Below, piece after piece: positions 32,854-44,336 of a stretch of DNA of 64,000 nt. The DNA is from Dugong dugon (Eukaryota > Chordata > Mammalia > Sirenia > Dugongidae): positions 120,647,234 through 120,711,233 of the forward strand of contig CM057462.1 of NCBI GenBank assembly GCA_030035585.1. Reading direction: 5' to 3'. The position numbers and the translations under genes are program-made. Numbering within the stretch: the first letter of the stretch is position 1; every line of letters begins with the position of its first letter. A model generated the notes under the pieces. That model did no database searches, was not told the origin of the DNA, and was given only the letters and a program-made list of their open reading frames with translations.

Positions 32854-33082
32854 TTTTCCATCTAATTATCTTTGTAACAACAATCAATCTTCAATACCAC
32901 CTTTACCACCTGCTTCATCAAATGTGGTTGGCCCTTCTGCCATGGCTTCAACAAGTGCTCTAGTAGTTACCTCTCCTTCCAACCTCAGTGACCTTAAGGA
33001 GTGTACTGGCAACAGGAAAGCCAGGGTTCTCTATGATTATGATGCTGCAAACAGTAGTGAATTATCGCTTCTGGCAGATGAG
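32854..33082 (+). CDS. SH3GLB1: SH3GLB1 exon 10, linker and start of the SH3 domain, residues 254-330
   Basis: 229 bp; acceptor TTTTCAACAG, donor GTAAGT. T completes Ser254, then 76 codons. Residues 255-303 are the linker, low in secondary structure and rich in S, N and P; 305-330 start the SH3 domain with KARVLYDYDAANSSELSLL (ALYDY-type motif at about 313-316, then the RT loop acids). The linker is where this copy departs most from human as I remember it: residues 265-281 read QSSIPPLPPASSNVVGP here, of the same length but with more prolines (PPLPP) in place of human TPVPNVLPNAIG. The SH3 part is nearly unchanged (NSS for NST). Confidence 0.96.
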
Positions 33083-33465
33083 GTAAGTAATGTGGGTATG
33101 AAAAGAAACATAAGATGAATTGACATACCTTGTAGTATATAACAGTGAAAATTCCTCATTACTTATTTGGAAGTGGCTTGTCATGAATGATTTCACAGAT
33201 TTCAGATGGTTATATTAGCATTCTGTAAATTTTTAATTACTATTTTTTAACATAATAGAACATCACAGAAATATTTAAAACTGCTTAATTTCTAAAAGAT
33301 ATATAAAACTGCCTCCTGTAAAAGACTTTGTCTTTTAGCAAAGTCTATACTGATATTTAACCCATTGATAGTGAATATCTTAAACAAATTAAATACAAAT
33401 ATGATTAGTTTTCTATGTGTTTGTTTTTTAATACAGTTAATAATGGGAAATATCTTATTTTGTAG

Positions 33466-33573
33466 GTGATTACTGTGTTCAGTGTCGTTGGAATGGATTC
33501 AGACTGGCTAATGGGGGAAAGGGGAAATCAGAAGGGCAAAGTGCCCATTACCTACTTAGAACTGCTCAATTAA
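33466..33573 (+). CDS. SH3GLB1: SH3GLB1 exon 11, rest of the SH3 domain and stop
   Basis: 35 codons plus TAA (33571-33573); acceptor TTATTTTGTAG. Codes VITVFSVVGMDSDWLMGERG then NQKGKVPITYLELLN. It carries the conserved SH3 ligand-groove residues: the Trp at residue 344 in DSDWLMGE, Pro357 and Tyr360 in VPITYLELL. The SH3 domain binds proline-rich partners such as UVRAG and dynamin-type proteins in the family. The C-terminal sequence is unaltered relative to human as I recall. Confidence 0.97.
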   Translation: MITVFSVVGMDSDWLMGERGNQKGKVPITYLELLN

Positions 33574-34590
33574 ATAGGTGGACTGTGGAAAGATGGCCCG
33601 TCATGACACCATATTTATATACAATTAACTCTAAGTAAAGCAAGTTTAAGTATCTTCCATGTTAATGTCTTAAGAGACTAAAAAGAAAATACCAGCCACA
33701 GAAACCAATCTTTCTTCCAATAAAGTTGCATGGTAAATATTTCATTACAAAGTTTATGTTAGAGCTTCATGCCAAGAATGTTTTCTTACAAAATTCTCTT
33801 TCTGCTGAGGTCTCACTAACAAACAACTTCTACTTTGGAGCCCCAACTTAAAGCAGAAGAACTGTTTTCTACTGAATTTTTCATTAATGGCAAGCTTTCT
33901 CTTTTATGTAAATAAATTTATTATGAATTGATATCAGTGACTCATTTATTATGTATAATAGCTGAATAATAAAATTAAAATTTGTTTTTAAATTTTTGGT
34001 TTAAAAACTCTAGGATCTAAACCTCTTTTGTCAAGAATACCGTGCTTCTGAATGCTTCCAGAAAGAGAAACACAGTTATACCACGTTTACCTTGTTTTCC
34101 AACAGAAATTGAATGATTTCAATGCTATGTTTTGATGGGTTATTTTGGGGGGTTTCTTGTCTTTCTTTTTTTAAAAGCATTACTTAATGGCTTGTTTTAA
34201 ATTTAAGAACAACTAGTCCTTGATAAGCATTACCATTTTTATATATACTCTGGCATATTTGTAGTTAAGGTTCTAAAACATCTGGGACAAATTTAATTCA
34301 CTAAATGTTTTAAAGATTGCTCACTTGGCACAATTTAATGCATAATCAGAACTGGATCTGTTAAGAACATACTGCAGTACAGTAAAGAGGATTTGTTCTT
34401 ATTAAACAACAAATCCCTATAAAATATATGAATTTAGTGCAACTGCATTCATTATAGAGTAAACTTTTAGTTACTCTGAGCCTACTAATTTTTGAAAATT
34501 TATTAATGAACTTAGATTATCTTGGTTAGGTTCTCTGTTTATTAAACACATAATGATGAAATGATTAGTGGTACTTATGGCAACAGAGAA
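33574..34590 (+). other. SH3GLB1: SH3GLB1 3' UTR, proximal part
   Basis: AT-rich untranslated sequence following the stop. No repeat is recognised for the first kilobase, consistent with a conserved 3' UTR. Two AATAAA hexamers lie at 33911-33916 and 33968-33973, about 340-400 bases after the stop. Further AATAAA at 35324-35329, 36235-36240 and 38118-38123 are candidates for a longer form; the last two sit in or near old repeats. The true end is not determinable from sequence alone. Confidence 0.7.
33911..33973 (+). terminator. Proximal poly(A) signals
   Basis: AATAAA at 33911-33916 (in GTAAATAAATTT) and at 33968-33973 (in GAATAATAAAATT). Downstream sequence is T/G-rich near 33980-34000 (TTTGTTTTTAAATTTTTGG). 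Candidate proximal cleavage site(s) of SH3GLB1. Confidence 0.55.
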
Positions 34591-34594
34591 TTGC

Positions 34595-34965
34595 TGTGAA
34601 TTGGCAGATTGTGTTCCTGTTAGGACTTCTCTCATTCATTCATTCAACATTTGTTGAGAGCCCTCTCTATGCCAGGCACGATACTGATGCACTGGGGGTG
34701 CTAAACCTGAATAAGATGCACACAGTCCTTGCCCCTGCAGAGCTTAAAAACCAATGGAGGTTACAGAGAAAGAAACAGGCAGTTGTTATATATAGCATGA
34801 TCAGTGTTACAATGGAAGAAATACAGAGTACTGTTTTGGGGAGCATATAGGAGAGTCACCTAACCCAGACTTGAGGGTTAAGGAAGTCAAGGGTGGTTTG
34901 GGGATCAATGTTCCAGGCAGAGGGAACAAGATGTGCCAGGCCTGGAGCCAACAGAGCATAGCACA
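34595..34965 (+). repeat. Ancient LINE-like repeat
   Basis: Contains CATTCATTCAACATTTGTTGA, CTCTATGCCAGGCACGATAC and AGGCAGAGGGAACAAGATGT in the order of a common ancient mammalian repeat (L2/L1M class). Family uncertain. Confidence 0.55.
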
Positions 34966-35495
34966 TTTTGACAGCTAAAAGGAGTTCAGTCTGACTTAAG
35001 CATGCAAGTGCAAAGGTGTAGTTCATTTCTTTAGGGAATGTTAATGTATCTCTTTTCTTGGTATTTTAAAAAATGAATACTTAAACACCATTTTAAGATA
35101 TCCTTTTGTGTTAAGAGCTTCCAGTAAGAGCTTGGTGAACATGTTGATAGTTTAGTTTATAACCCAATCTTGTTACCATTTTATTTCTATATTATGAGAT
35201 TAAATTCTTCTGCATTTTTTCTCAGTGTAGTTGCGCAAGACCCTTAGACTCAGGCTGATAAGTTTCGTACTCTCAAAGAATCCGAGAAATCTGCTCAAGC
35301 TGGGTAATATATAGATCCAAGTGAATAAAGCTTCCCCCTCCCCCCTAGAAAGGAAGTTCTACAGCCTTGAATAGCATCTATTATTTATAAGTCCAGATTT
35401 AGGCTTTGAAAGATATCAAAAATTCAAGTCAATTTAAACACCAGTTATAAATTAGGTTTGTGGTAAGTAGAGTGGTAAAGGGGAAGGAATATAGG
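34966..35495. other. No recognisable feature
   Basis: Possibly still SH3GLB1 3' UTR if the long transcript form is made; nothing specific seen apart from the AATAAA at 35324. Confidence 0.4.
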
Positions 35496-35499
35496 TAAT

Positions 35500-35690
35500 G
35501 TAGTGAAATGGTCCTGGGTTCAAATCCAGTTTTCCTCACATACCTTCAGCTCAGAAGTCATATAATGTAAAATGGGGATAATTATGCCACCTTGGGGTTG
35601 TGAAGACTAACAAATGTTACCTTGTAAGGTACTTTCTAGGAAGGGCTTGGCGCAGAGTAGACATTGTGTAAATAATCAGTTTCCCCTTGT
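35500..35690 (-). repeat. MIR SINE
   Basis: Text such as GTCCTGGGTTCAAATCCAG, AATGTAAAATGGGGATAATTAT, TGGGGTTGTGAAGACTAAC and TTGGCGCAGAGTAGACATTG has the MIR order (splicing-strand assignment is uncertain). Confidence 0.7.
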
Positions 35691-36861
35691 TACCCTCTAT
35701 AGCCTCCTGAGCTACCCAAACCATGGACCTTGTTTACAACTGTATATGAGAAACCTCTTTTATATCCATGCTCTGTTCTACTTCCCATTAACCCCATTCT
35801 TCACCTTCTTTAAACAGACCCACAGCTAGGTTTAACCTCAGCGCAGTCAGTATAAGTTCTTCATCAGATCTTGCGCTTTCCATCAAGTACATGTGGATTG
35901 TAGTAACCCAGTACTGTTCAGAAGCCTTCAATAATGTTAAGAGTTCAAAGGCTCCTTGAGGTTGTTGACCCAAGTCCACCACAGTATGTGGGCGTGTTTT
36001 TCCGTTTACTGCTTTGTGTTTTAGTAGGTGTTAGTTGTTTGGGGTTTTTTTGTTTGTTTTGGTTTGGCTGATTTTTAAAGTCATAGGTTTAGTTTTTACT
36101 CAGGTAAAGGCCCATTAAGGCTGTTATTTGGGAAGCCTATTTATTCATAGTGTAATTCGGAATTATTTAAGTAAGTGGTGTCTCCTGAGTTTAAAGGTAT
36201 AGTAACATGGGAAAGATGTACATATGAATGAAATAATAAACTTGAAAGTAACTGTAGGCTCAAGGAGAAAAAAAAGTGATTATATCTGCCTTTGTCCTCT
36301 AATGTGAAAGGCCTGGTGTTAAATCTTTCTTTTTTGGTGCTGATCAGAAAAATTCTTATTGCAGATTAGGTCCTGAAAATGGGAATGTGCCTCACTCTGG
36401 GTAATGGGAAATAAGAAACTTGAGGCTAGGGTCACCATTGGGTTAGAGCCAATCCTCATTGTCTGCCAGAACAGAGGAGCGGAATAAAGCTGGAGATAAA
36501 CTATGGAGTGGAGAAGATGATAGAGGCAGGACGAGAAATAACTGAGACTTTACCCAGAGAAAACCAGGTTACCGCCATGTTTTTTTTTATAGGATTCCTT
36601 AAAAATACCCGAACGTCCCATATGCCTGAAATTTTGAAATAACGTTGCCCTAGTATATAGCACTTCAAGCCTAGGTAGAGTCATAATGGACATATGGCTT
36701 CGCAATTTGGTCTAAAGCCAGCTTTGCCACAACACCTTCTCTAGATGAGTAAGTGGCTCTTACCTCATGGTTAGATTAAAAGGGGTGGCGTGAGAGGAAC
36801 AGTACCTCAACCACACCTGCCCTTTCTGACCCATCCTAATTAGAGAGCCTGCCTAGTTAGA
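35691..36861. other. No recognisable feature
   Basis: Mixed sequence without a gene. No family assigned. AATAAA at 36235. Confidence 0.4.
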
Positions 36862-37370
36862 GCAGTGGTTCTCAGTGTGATCTCCAGACCATCAATATCA
36901 GTGTCACCTGGGAACTTGATAAAAACGCTAATTCCTATTTCCCAGGACTTTGTTTGTACTTGTTTTTTGTCTTCAAGGGCCTATAGACCTAGTTCTTCTC
37001 TAATAGCTTTTCAGCTTTTTTAAGACAAAAATCATGTCTTTTCATCTTTACTGTGTCCTGCAACCAATCATGATTGTAGTTACATAATTATTTTTATGAT
37101 TTATTTAGTATTTATCCACCACTCTAAAATGTAGTTTCCCTGAGGTGGGAACTATGGCTCTTGATCACAAATTTCGACTCTTAGCCCAAGGCCTAGCACA
37201 TAGTATGTATTCAGTATTTGTTGAATGAAAGAAAAAATGCAAATTCCCAGGCCTTACCTGCGACCACTGAATGAAAGTTTGGGGCTGGGCTCAGCAGTGC
37301 CCAGCTTGTTTTAATAAGCGTTTCAGGTGATTCTACTGCACTCTAAAGTTTGAGAATCTCTACAGTAGAA
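36862..37370 (+). mobile_element. MER5A-type hAT MITE interrupted by an L2-like piece
   Basis: 36862-36955 (AGCAGTGGTTCTCAGTGTGA, TCACCTGGGAACTTGATAAA) and 37232-37368 (AAATTCCCAGGCCTTACC, CAGGTGATTCTACTGCACTC, AGTTTGAGAATCT) are the two ends of one MER5A. Between them is 36960-37231, ending TAGCACATAGTATGTATTCA and GTTGAATGAAAG like an L2 3' end. The junction sequence AAA(C/T)GC(T/A)AATTCC is present on both sides. Confidence 0.7.
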
Positions 37371-37808
37371 CAATGGAAACCTGCCTTTCATCTTCAGGCC
37401 TATTTGACATAACTTGAAAAATTCTTCCTGCCTTTTGTAACCCTCACCAACAATGCTGCTCTCAAGTGTAAAGGAACCTTGCTTGGCAGTGTTACAAATG
37501 GGTATGAAGGTATACAGGATACACTTAGTGTAAGGGAAATACTGCTTAGAATTCCAGTGCTTGGTTGCTATGGAGGGTTTCTAGGAATGGATCCCTTAAA
37601 CTGAAGAAAGGTAAGCGCTGCCACCACCCGCATTTCCACTCAGCACAGTGCCTTTTAACTGGTGACAATTTAACATCAAAGCACCCTGACAAAACCATGA
37701 AGCTGTATCAGACTAACACGTCCATCCCTGTGTCTCTTAGTTTGTTAAGCTCAGTTCACTGCTACTTCAAAGGAGACTTTAAACACCATTAATACTTTTT
37801 TATAAAAT
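37371..37808. other. No recognisable feature
   Basis: Unassigned intergenic or long-3'-UTR sequence. A 75-codon open frame at 37565-37792 has no family resemblance. Confidence 0.4.
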
Positions 37809-37809
37809 G

Positions 37810-38300
37810 TCATAGACATGTTGGTTAAAAAAAAAATCATAGTTTAAAAAAATCAAAATCACCTATAATCCCACCATCCAGGGAGAATTGTTATTTAGGT
37901 GTATAGCTTTCCAGACTTTTTCTGTGCATATATAATTTTTTTGTTTACATGGGATCAAATTGTATATACTATTTTGTAACCTTTTTCACTCAACAATACC
38001 ATGATTATGTCACCCTGTCAGTTATATTTCTAATATTTTTTAATGGCTACATCATATTCCATCATATGTGCCACATTTTATTAAATCGTTGAATTTTTAG
38101 GTTTCCAGTTTTTCACTAATAAACACCTTAAAGAACACTGTGTTGGTAAATATTTTAAATATTCTTAATTATTTCCTTAAGATGAATACTTTGAAGTGGA
38201 ATTGCTAGTGGAGAGGGTATGCCAGTTTTTAAAAGCTTTTGTTACTTACTGTCATGTTGTTCCCTAGAAAAGTTTTCTGAATTTACATTTTTATCACCAG
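37810..38300 (+). mobile_element. L1M-type 3' end fragment
   Basis: TATTCCATCATATGTGCCAC, ATCGTTGAATTTTTAGGTTTCC and AGTGGAATTGCTAGTGG follow the order of old L1 3' UTRs (ATTCCATTGTATGG... GTTTCCAG...GAATTGCTGG). Contains AATAAA at 38118. Confidence 0.6.
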
Positions 38301-38685
38301 TATATAAAAGAATACCATTTATTCTTGGAGGACTTCCAACTGACTGTTCTTGGAGTCTTCAGCTTAAGAGTAAAGAAAAAGGAAAACAAAAAGACCTTGC
38401 AAAATTAAAACCAAAATCAGTCTTAAATTATTCAGACATAACATCATTGACTGTTCTCCTTTGTGGCATATGGTAAGTGATACTTTTGGGATGGTTTCTA
38501 CTACCAGCTTTTCCCTTCTTTCCAATCTCCTGGAAGCACTATCACCTTTCTGACTTATGCTAAAATGGTAGGAAAACAATCTTATGTAGGTTGGAATGTC
38601 ATGGTAGTTTTGATGCAGGCTTACTGTTGATGGTTTTAGGGAATGTGGCCATAGTGGGAAAAGTAGGGCCTTTGAACAGCAGGCA
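38301..38685. other. No recognisable feature
   Basis: A short open frame at 38219-38476 spans the end of the L1M piece and this region; nothing supports it as a gene. Confidence 0.4.
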
Positions 38686-38689
38686 GAAC

Positions 38690-38865
38690 TAAGTTAAACA
38701 CTGGTTCTCCCACTTGGCTTCATGTCCTTGTGCCAATCATAAAACCTCCTTGAGCTTATTTGCTCATTTCTAAAATGAAGATACTATAAGCCTACCTTGT
38801 AAGGTTGAAAGGATTAGTAATATTATGAACAAAGTACCTGACAACTAGTAGGTGATGAGTATTAG
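38690..38865 (-). repeat. MIR SINE
   Basis: ACTTGGCTTCATGTCCTTGTGC, CTCCTTGAGCTTATTTGCTC, TAAAATGAAGATACTATAAGC and ACCTTGTAAGGTTGAAAGGAT match the MIR order; strand assignment is tentative. Confidence 0.7.
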
Positions 38866-41115
38866 TAGGATTTCAAGCTGAGTAGGTTAGTTGTTATTGC
38901 CAACTGCTGTGGACTAAATATCACTGTCATTGCCAAATATATGAAGGCAGTCACAGTAAATGGATGTTGACTTGCAACTTCACCTACAAATTCTAGTTCT
39001 TTTAGAATCTGTCTCATTTTTCTGTAGCCAAGTATTCAAGTAGCCTCCTATCCAGGTAAACTCTCAGACGAGGTGTTACTACCATGTTTTTGTGGCAGTG
39101 TATAAGAGTAGTAATCTTATTACTCTAAAATGGTGAAATGAACATGTCAGCCATGCTGAACTTCTGACTGAAACTATCCCTCTTGAGTAGGAAGTGGTCC
39201 CCAAACACACCATGTACTTTGAGCCTTCTTGTCTTTTGTATATAGATTGCTCAGCTCTACCTGTAGACCATCTACTCACTTGTCTTGAGTAAGCTAAATG
39301 CTCCCTCCTCTATGAAGATATTCTGGATTCCCTCAGGTAGAATTAATCATACATACATGTAATTCAACTATGACATTTATTGAATTGTAATTACTTGCTA
39401 ACCAAGCTGAGCTCATGGGCATGGACTTTGTGTCCCTTAACATCTAGCACACCTCAAGCTGACTTGCAGGAAACCCCATAGCTGCTTGCAGCATTCTAAT
39501 TTCTACAAAATATCCATTAATGATTCAGATGTGATGCTATTATGTGTGCTTGCCCTAAGAAACATTGCCCCTTTTGGACATCAATATCATAGAAAATGCA
39601 CATCTAATTTTCTTCGAGAGTAAACCCTAGGATCGATCTATCATCATTATTGCTTCCCATTGACTCTGCTTGAGCACTCATTTTACACAGTACTCATTAC
39701 TGACTTCTATTTTGCAAAACACTGATTTATTAGGGAATGGACTTTTGCTGTTTACATATATACATCAGGTTAGATTTAGGACTACACCTCAGTTAAGTTA
39801 GGAAGGAGGTATTTCCATTGTTAAGCCTTTTTAAGTGAATGTACTCTGTAAAATGGATTAAGTTTCTTTCCTTCCTCCCCTCTTCTACTTCTTCCCCACC
39901 CTTCTTTTTTCCATTTCAGTACATATTTCCTCTCCCTTTTCAAAAAGGTTACAGATGATGGGGAAAATAATATACCATGTAACAGGAGAAAGAAAATGTA
40001 CAAGGGAAAAAGAATAAAATAGTGGAAAATAGATCCTGCTCAATTGCTATAGGTAAATGGCACACTTGGCTCTGAGATTTCTAGCAGTCAAAGAAAGAAG
40101 CATGATCAAACTTCAGATGAACCATTCACATATAGAAACATGCTGGTTGGTCAGAGGAAGGTCACTCATAAAGAAGCAGCACTCTTAAAGGAGACACTGA
40201 GGACAGCATCAAACACCAAAGCAGAGTTGACTTATGAGGCCAAAGCTCTTGCCCTGATTCGGGGATTAAATGTTACATGACTGCTGTATTGTTTTCATCA
40301 ACCTGAGGGTATAAATGAGCACAAAATGATTGACGTTAACACCCTGAAGTACAACGACTCTAAGCCCTCACTTGTCAGATCGTCAGGAAGTATATGCTTG
40401 CCCTCCTTCACGTATTCCACAATCTCCAGGGATACTGATGATATATGACCACAAATCAGTCGTCTTCTCCTTTCTGCTGGTGAAGAGGGAACTAAGGAGC
40501 CTCCCTTCCACCCCTCCATTGTCCCCTTCCAGAACAACTGTGGCCCTCCACCCCATCCCACACTCCCACTCCAATTGCCCGACAAACTTTCCATGGCTAC
40601 CACCAGTGAGCCTGGAGTTTAGCAGACCAGAAGTTGGTGAAATTGAAAGGTCACCAATGGCCTCTGAGTAGCATTCTACCTCTACACACAGGAGTACTTG
40701 GAGGAAGGGCCAAGATTTTTCTCAGAAAACAGTCGAGTCTGCTTTTCCATATGAAAAAATGGGATAATTGAAGACAATATTTTATATCATAGAATTCACC
40801 CATGATCATTCTACCTGAGACTTTTCAAAGCATATGTTATCAATTGCATGATGTAGTTGTAAAACAAATTTCAATCATGTACCCATAAAACAACTAAAAT
40901 TATGGCATGTAACTTCCTGATGAATGCCTCAAGAAAAATGTGTTTCATAATGTAACCCTAGGAAACTAAATGAATTTACCTTCTACATAGGATGTTTGGA
41001 TATAAACCAATTACATGTTGCAGGAGATTAAAACAACTGTGGTTTCAGAATAGTTTATAAGCCTTTTTTTTCTGAAAGCATTTAGATAGCAAGTCAGTAT
41101 AAATTAAATTTGTGG
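38866..41115. other. Intergenic, no recognisable gene
   Basis: Mixed unique-looking sequence. The overlapping open frames on both strands near 40300-40670 fall in a C/T-rich stretch and show no domain or family; I treat them as chance. Confidence 0.45.
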
Positions 41116-41119
41116 TTAT

Positions 41120-41235
41120 GTACCTTCCAGCAAATTATTCACTTACCCTCTTAGGCCCACAGATTTCACATCTGTAAAATGAAAGGATTAAACCAAATGA
41201 TCTCTAAGGTTCTTCTAGCTCTTCCATCCTAAAAT
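41120..41235 (-). repeat. MIR fragment
   Basis: TTCACTTACCCTCTTAGGCC, ATCTGTAAAATGAAAGGATT and TCTCTAAGGTTCTTCTAGC resemble a MIR piece. Confidence 0.55.
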
Positions 41236-41426
41236 GTTCTAAACAAGCCAAAGCTATTCATGTTTTAATAGTAACCAGTGCTACACCCCAAATTATTCAT
41301 TTGAATGTCATGCAGAAACTACCAGCAAGTATTCAGTGCAGTTATTTTCTTTATATTTTACAGTGCAAAGCTCTCCATCCATCCTGAATTTTCTAGAAAA
41401 GGCTGAATGACATCTTGTGAGAGGTG

Positions 41427-41453
41427 TTTTTTTTTTTTTTTTTTTTTTTTTTT
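41427..41453 (+). repeat. Run of 27 T
   Basis: Uninterrupted thymines; could be the reversed poly(A) of an insertion, but no element is recognised to the right. Confidence 0.9.
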
Positions 41454-41579
41454 GTAGTCCCTCTCTACCTGTACTGACAGAGCATAACTGATCTAGACCT
41501 CAGAGGAAAGTACCCACTTTGTGCTCAGGTTCCTGAGAGGTTCTAATGAGCAAACAGTGACAATTCATATACAATTGAT

Positions 41580-41735
41580 ATACATTATCTCCTTTATACC
41601 TGCCTGGAAGGTAGGTGTCCTTGCCCCCATTTTACAGACAAGGAAATGGAATTTAACAAGCTGCACAGACAGAAGTGGCAGGCTAGGTCTCATCCCTTGT
41701 CTTCCTAACTCCAAAACCCAAGCTTTTAATCAGCA
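41580..41735 (+). repeat. MIR SINE
   Basis: TTATCTCCTTTATACCTGCC, GAAGGTAGGTGTCCTTGCC, CCATTTTACAGACAAGGAAA and GCTTTTAATCAGCATG lie in MIR order. Confidence 0.75.
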
Positions 41736-42126
41736 TGTAACACAGACACCAATATTTCTGTGTGTTTGGTAAAAATATATAGAACAAAATATTTGCCAAC
41801 TCAACGATTTTTACACGTACAATCAGTGACATTGATTACTTTCATCATGTTGTACAAACATCACCACTTCCCTTTTCAAAATTATTCCACCACCATTAAT
41901 GGAAACTCAGCAGAAGCCAATTTTTTATCTGTGCCACCAAATATAATCAATGGCCCATTTGCAACACTCCTTCTGGGCTAGTAATTTTTTTTGGAGCAAA
42001 TAAATACAAAGTAGCTATAAATTACTGCTTAATCAAAAAAATCTACAAGGTCATTGAGCCAAGTGTGAATCTTGCAATCCCATTACCATCAGCTGAACAT
42101 GTTGAGAAATCATCCTTGGTTTAAAT
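41736..42126. other. Intergenic; L1M-like scrap
   Basis: About 41830-41940 (TACACGTACAATCAGTGACAT, TTGTACAAACATCACCACTT) resembles an old L1 3' UTR piece. Otherwise nothing recognised. Confidence 0.4.
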
Positions 42127-42236
42127 TAGGAGTTCTCAAAGTGTGGTCCCCAGAGTCTCTGGAGGTAGGATCCAGCAATCTTGTGTTTCAACAAGCCCTC
42201 CAAGTGATTTTTCTCCAAGTGTTTAAGAACCACTTG
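42127..42236 (+). mobile_element. MER5A-type hAT MITE fragment
   Basis: AGTTCTCAAAGTGTGGTCCCC at the left and TTTCAACAAGCCCTCCAAGTG, TTTAAGAACCACTT at the right, the two ends of a shortened MER5A. Confidence 0.8.
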
Positions 42237-42689
42237 TTTAAATAAAGCAGAGACTAAAATTACCCTTTTGTTTCTCACTTTAAAGCTAACTCACCTGCAG
42301 AAACAATAAAAGAATAATAACAGGTAACAAAATATTACACCAAACTATTAAATTAGGGTGACATGTAATATGGTACCATCTTATTGACTCTATAATTAAA
42401 TAGACCATTCACCAATGAGAAATTTGGTGAGCAGGTGAATATAATTTTGCTAGGACCAGGGGAAAGAATCCATGGGTTGGAATAGTTTATTCTGAAATTC
42501 AGCCATAAAGGAATATACTCTATATATTTGTCTCCTATCAAGGTAACAAAATTATATAATCTTTATACTTTCTTTCTGGCCAGCATCTGAGTTTCCATTG
42601 AGGGGCCTGCATGCCCTATTTGGCAGAAAGAGGACACATAAAAAAAATAGGTGCCTTTCATTGGACAGTTAAAAGATGCCAGTCACCTA
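42237..42689. other. Intergenic, no recognisable feature
   Basis: No gene or repeat assigned. The last 12 bases (GCCAGTCACCTA, 42678-42689) are the left copy of the L1 target-site duplication. Confidence 0.45.
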
Positions 42690-42972
42690 TCTACCTGGGC
42701 ACCTGAGCTGAATCCATACAGGAGGAGTGGGCAGACTCCTGAGCTCATATACCTAGTAACAGATCCAACCACCTGGTGACAGGACATAGAGCTTCAAAGG
42801 TGCCAGTAATCAAACTAGCTCATACGAGCAACCTATTTCAGCTATATCAAAACCTATATCAAAACAAAACAAGAAGCTAGGACACAGTAATCAAACATAA
42901 AATAAATATAATAACTTATTGATGGGTCAGAGACAACAGTCAATATCAAATCACATAAAGAGGCAATCCATG

Positions 42973-43913
42973 ATGGCTTCAGCAAGCTCCCAAAATAAAG
43001 AATCTAGAAATTTTCCAAAGGGGAATAATTTCTTGGAATTACCAGAGGCAGAATAAGAAGATTAATATACAGAACTCTTCAAGAAATTAGGAAGGAAATT
43101 AATCAAAATGCAGAACAGGCAATAGAGGAAATTAAAAAGATTAGAGAAGAGCATGATGACAAATTTCACAGGCTGCAAGAATCCATAGAGAGATAGCAAT
43201 CGGAAATCTAGAAGATTAACAATAAAATTTCAGAATTAGACAACTCAATAGAAAGTCATAGGAGCAGAATTGAGGCAATGGAAATCAGAGTCAGTGAGAT
43301 TGAACATAAAATACTTGACACCAACTTATTTGAGGAAAAATCAGATAAAAGGATTTAAAAATATGAAGAAACCCTAAGAATTCAGTGGGACTCTATCAAG
43401 AGGAATAACTTACGAGTGATTGGAGTACCAGAACAGGGGAGGATAACAGAAAATACAGAGAGAATTGTTGAAGATTTGTTGGCAGAAAACTTCCCTGATA
43501 CATGAAAGATCAGAAGACATCTACTCAAGATGCTCATCGAACCCCACATAAGGTAGATCCCAAAAGAAAGTCACCAAGACATATTATAATCAAACTTGCC
43601 AAAACCAAAGATAAACAGAATTTTAAGAGCAGCTAGGGATAAAAGAAAAGTCATCTACAAAGAAGAGTCAATAAGAATAAACTCGGACTACTCAGCAGAA
43701 ACTATGCAGGCAAGAAGGCAATGAGATGACATATATAAAGTTTTGAAGGACAAAAACTGCCAGCCAAGAATTATATATCCAGCAAAACTGTCTCTCGAAC
43801 ATGATGGCAAAATTAGGGCATTTCCAGATAAATAGATGTTCAGGGAATTTGCAAAAAACAAACCAAAATTACAAGAAATACTAAAGGGAATCCTCTGGTT
43901 AGAAAATCAGTAA
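42973..43913 (+). pseudogene. L1 ORF1p remnant (RNA-binding coiled-coil protein)
   Basis: Starts at ATGGCTTCAGCAAGC and ends near TAA 43911. Reads as ORF1p: a helix-rich N-terminal half (AEQAIEEIKKIREEHDDKFH), then the RRM/C-terminal half (NNLRVIGVPEQG, RAARDKRKVIY, SQPRIIYPAKLS-like CQPRIIYPAKLS, IRAFPDK). The length is not a multiple of three and at least eight in-frame stops occur (for example TAG in the first 30 codons), so no protein is made. Known family role: trimeric chaperone of L1 RNA. Confidence 0.85.
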
Positions 43914-44336
43914 CATCAGATAACAACCCAAGACTAGAACACAGGACAGTGCAACCAGATATCAACCCGGATAAGGAAGTCACAAAAGTAAATCAAAACT
44001 AAAACACTGAAAATAGGGAAACAGATGTCATTATGTAAAAGATGACAACATTAAAACAAAAAGGAGGGAATTAAAAATTGTAGACATAGATTTTTCATAT
44101 GGAGAGAGAATCAAGGTGATATGAAGAAATAAAAGACTGGTATAAACTTAGAAAACCAGTGGTAAATATAAAGGTAACCACAAAGGAAACTAACAATCCT
44201 ACAGGTCAAAATAAAAAACTAGAAAAATATAAAGACTCAGCAAACACAAAATCAAAAACAATGAAAAAGATGAAAAGAAAATACATAAAGAAAAACGACT
44301 CAGCACAGAAAATTAAGTGGAACAAAGAAACTGTGA

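Larger units (their letters stand above)
1..33973 (+). other. SH3GLB1: SH3GLB1 gene (endophilin B1 / Bif-1), 3' two thirds of the locus
   Basis: Nine exons in this interval encode, in order, residues 73-365 of endophilin B1 (365 residues in the ubiquitous form). The protein is a cytosolic, membrane-curving N-BAR plus SH3 protein of the Golgi, mitochondrial outer membrane and autophagosome precursors; it binds BAX, and UVRAG/Beclin 1 through its SH3 domain (established family knowledge). Residue counts summed exon by exon give exactly 365 when the two alternative exons are left out and 72 upstream residues are assumed. Every junction is GT/AG and all split codons join. Exons 1-2 and the promoter lie upstream of base 1. 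The end given is the second proximal poly(A) signal; human transcripts, as I recall, have a much longer 3' UTR, so the true end may lie further right. Introns are rich in lineage-specific repeats but no coding exon is broken. Confidence 0.96.

Noticed and set aside
40298-40671. Overlapping open frames on both strands near 40.3-40.7 kb
   Set aside because: Mirror frames in a C/T-rich stretch; no domain and no codon pattern.
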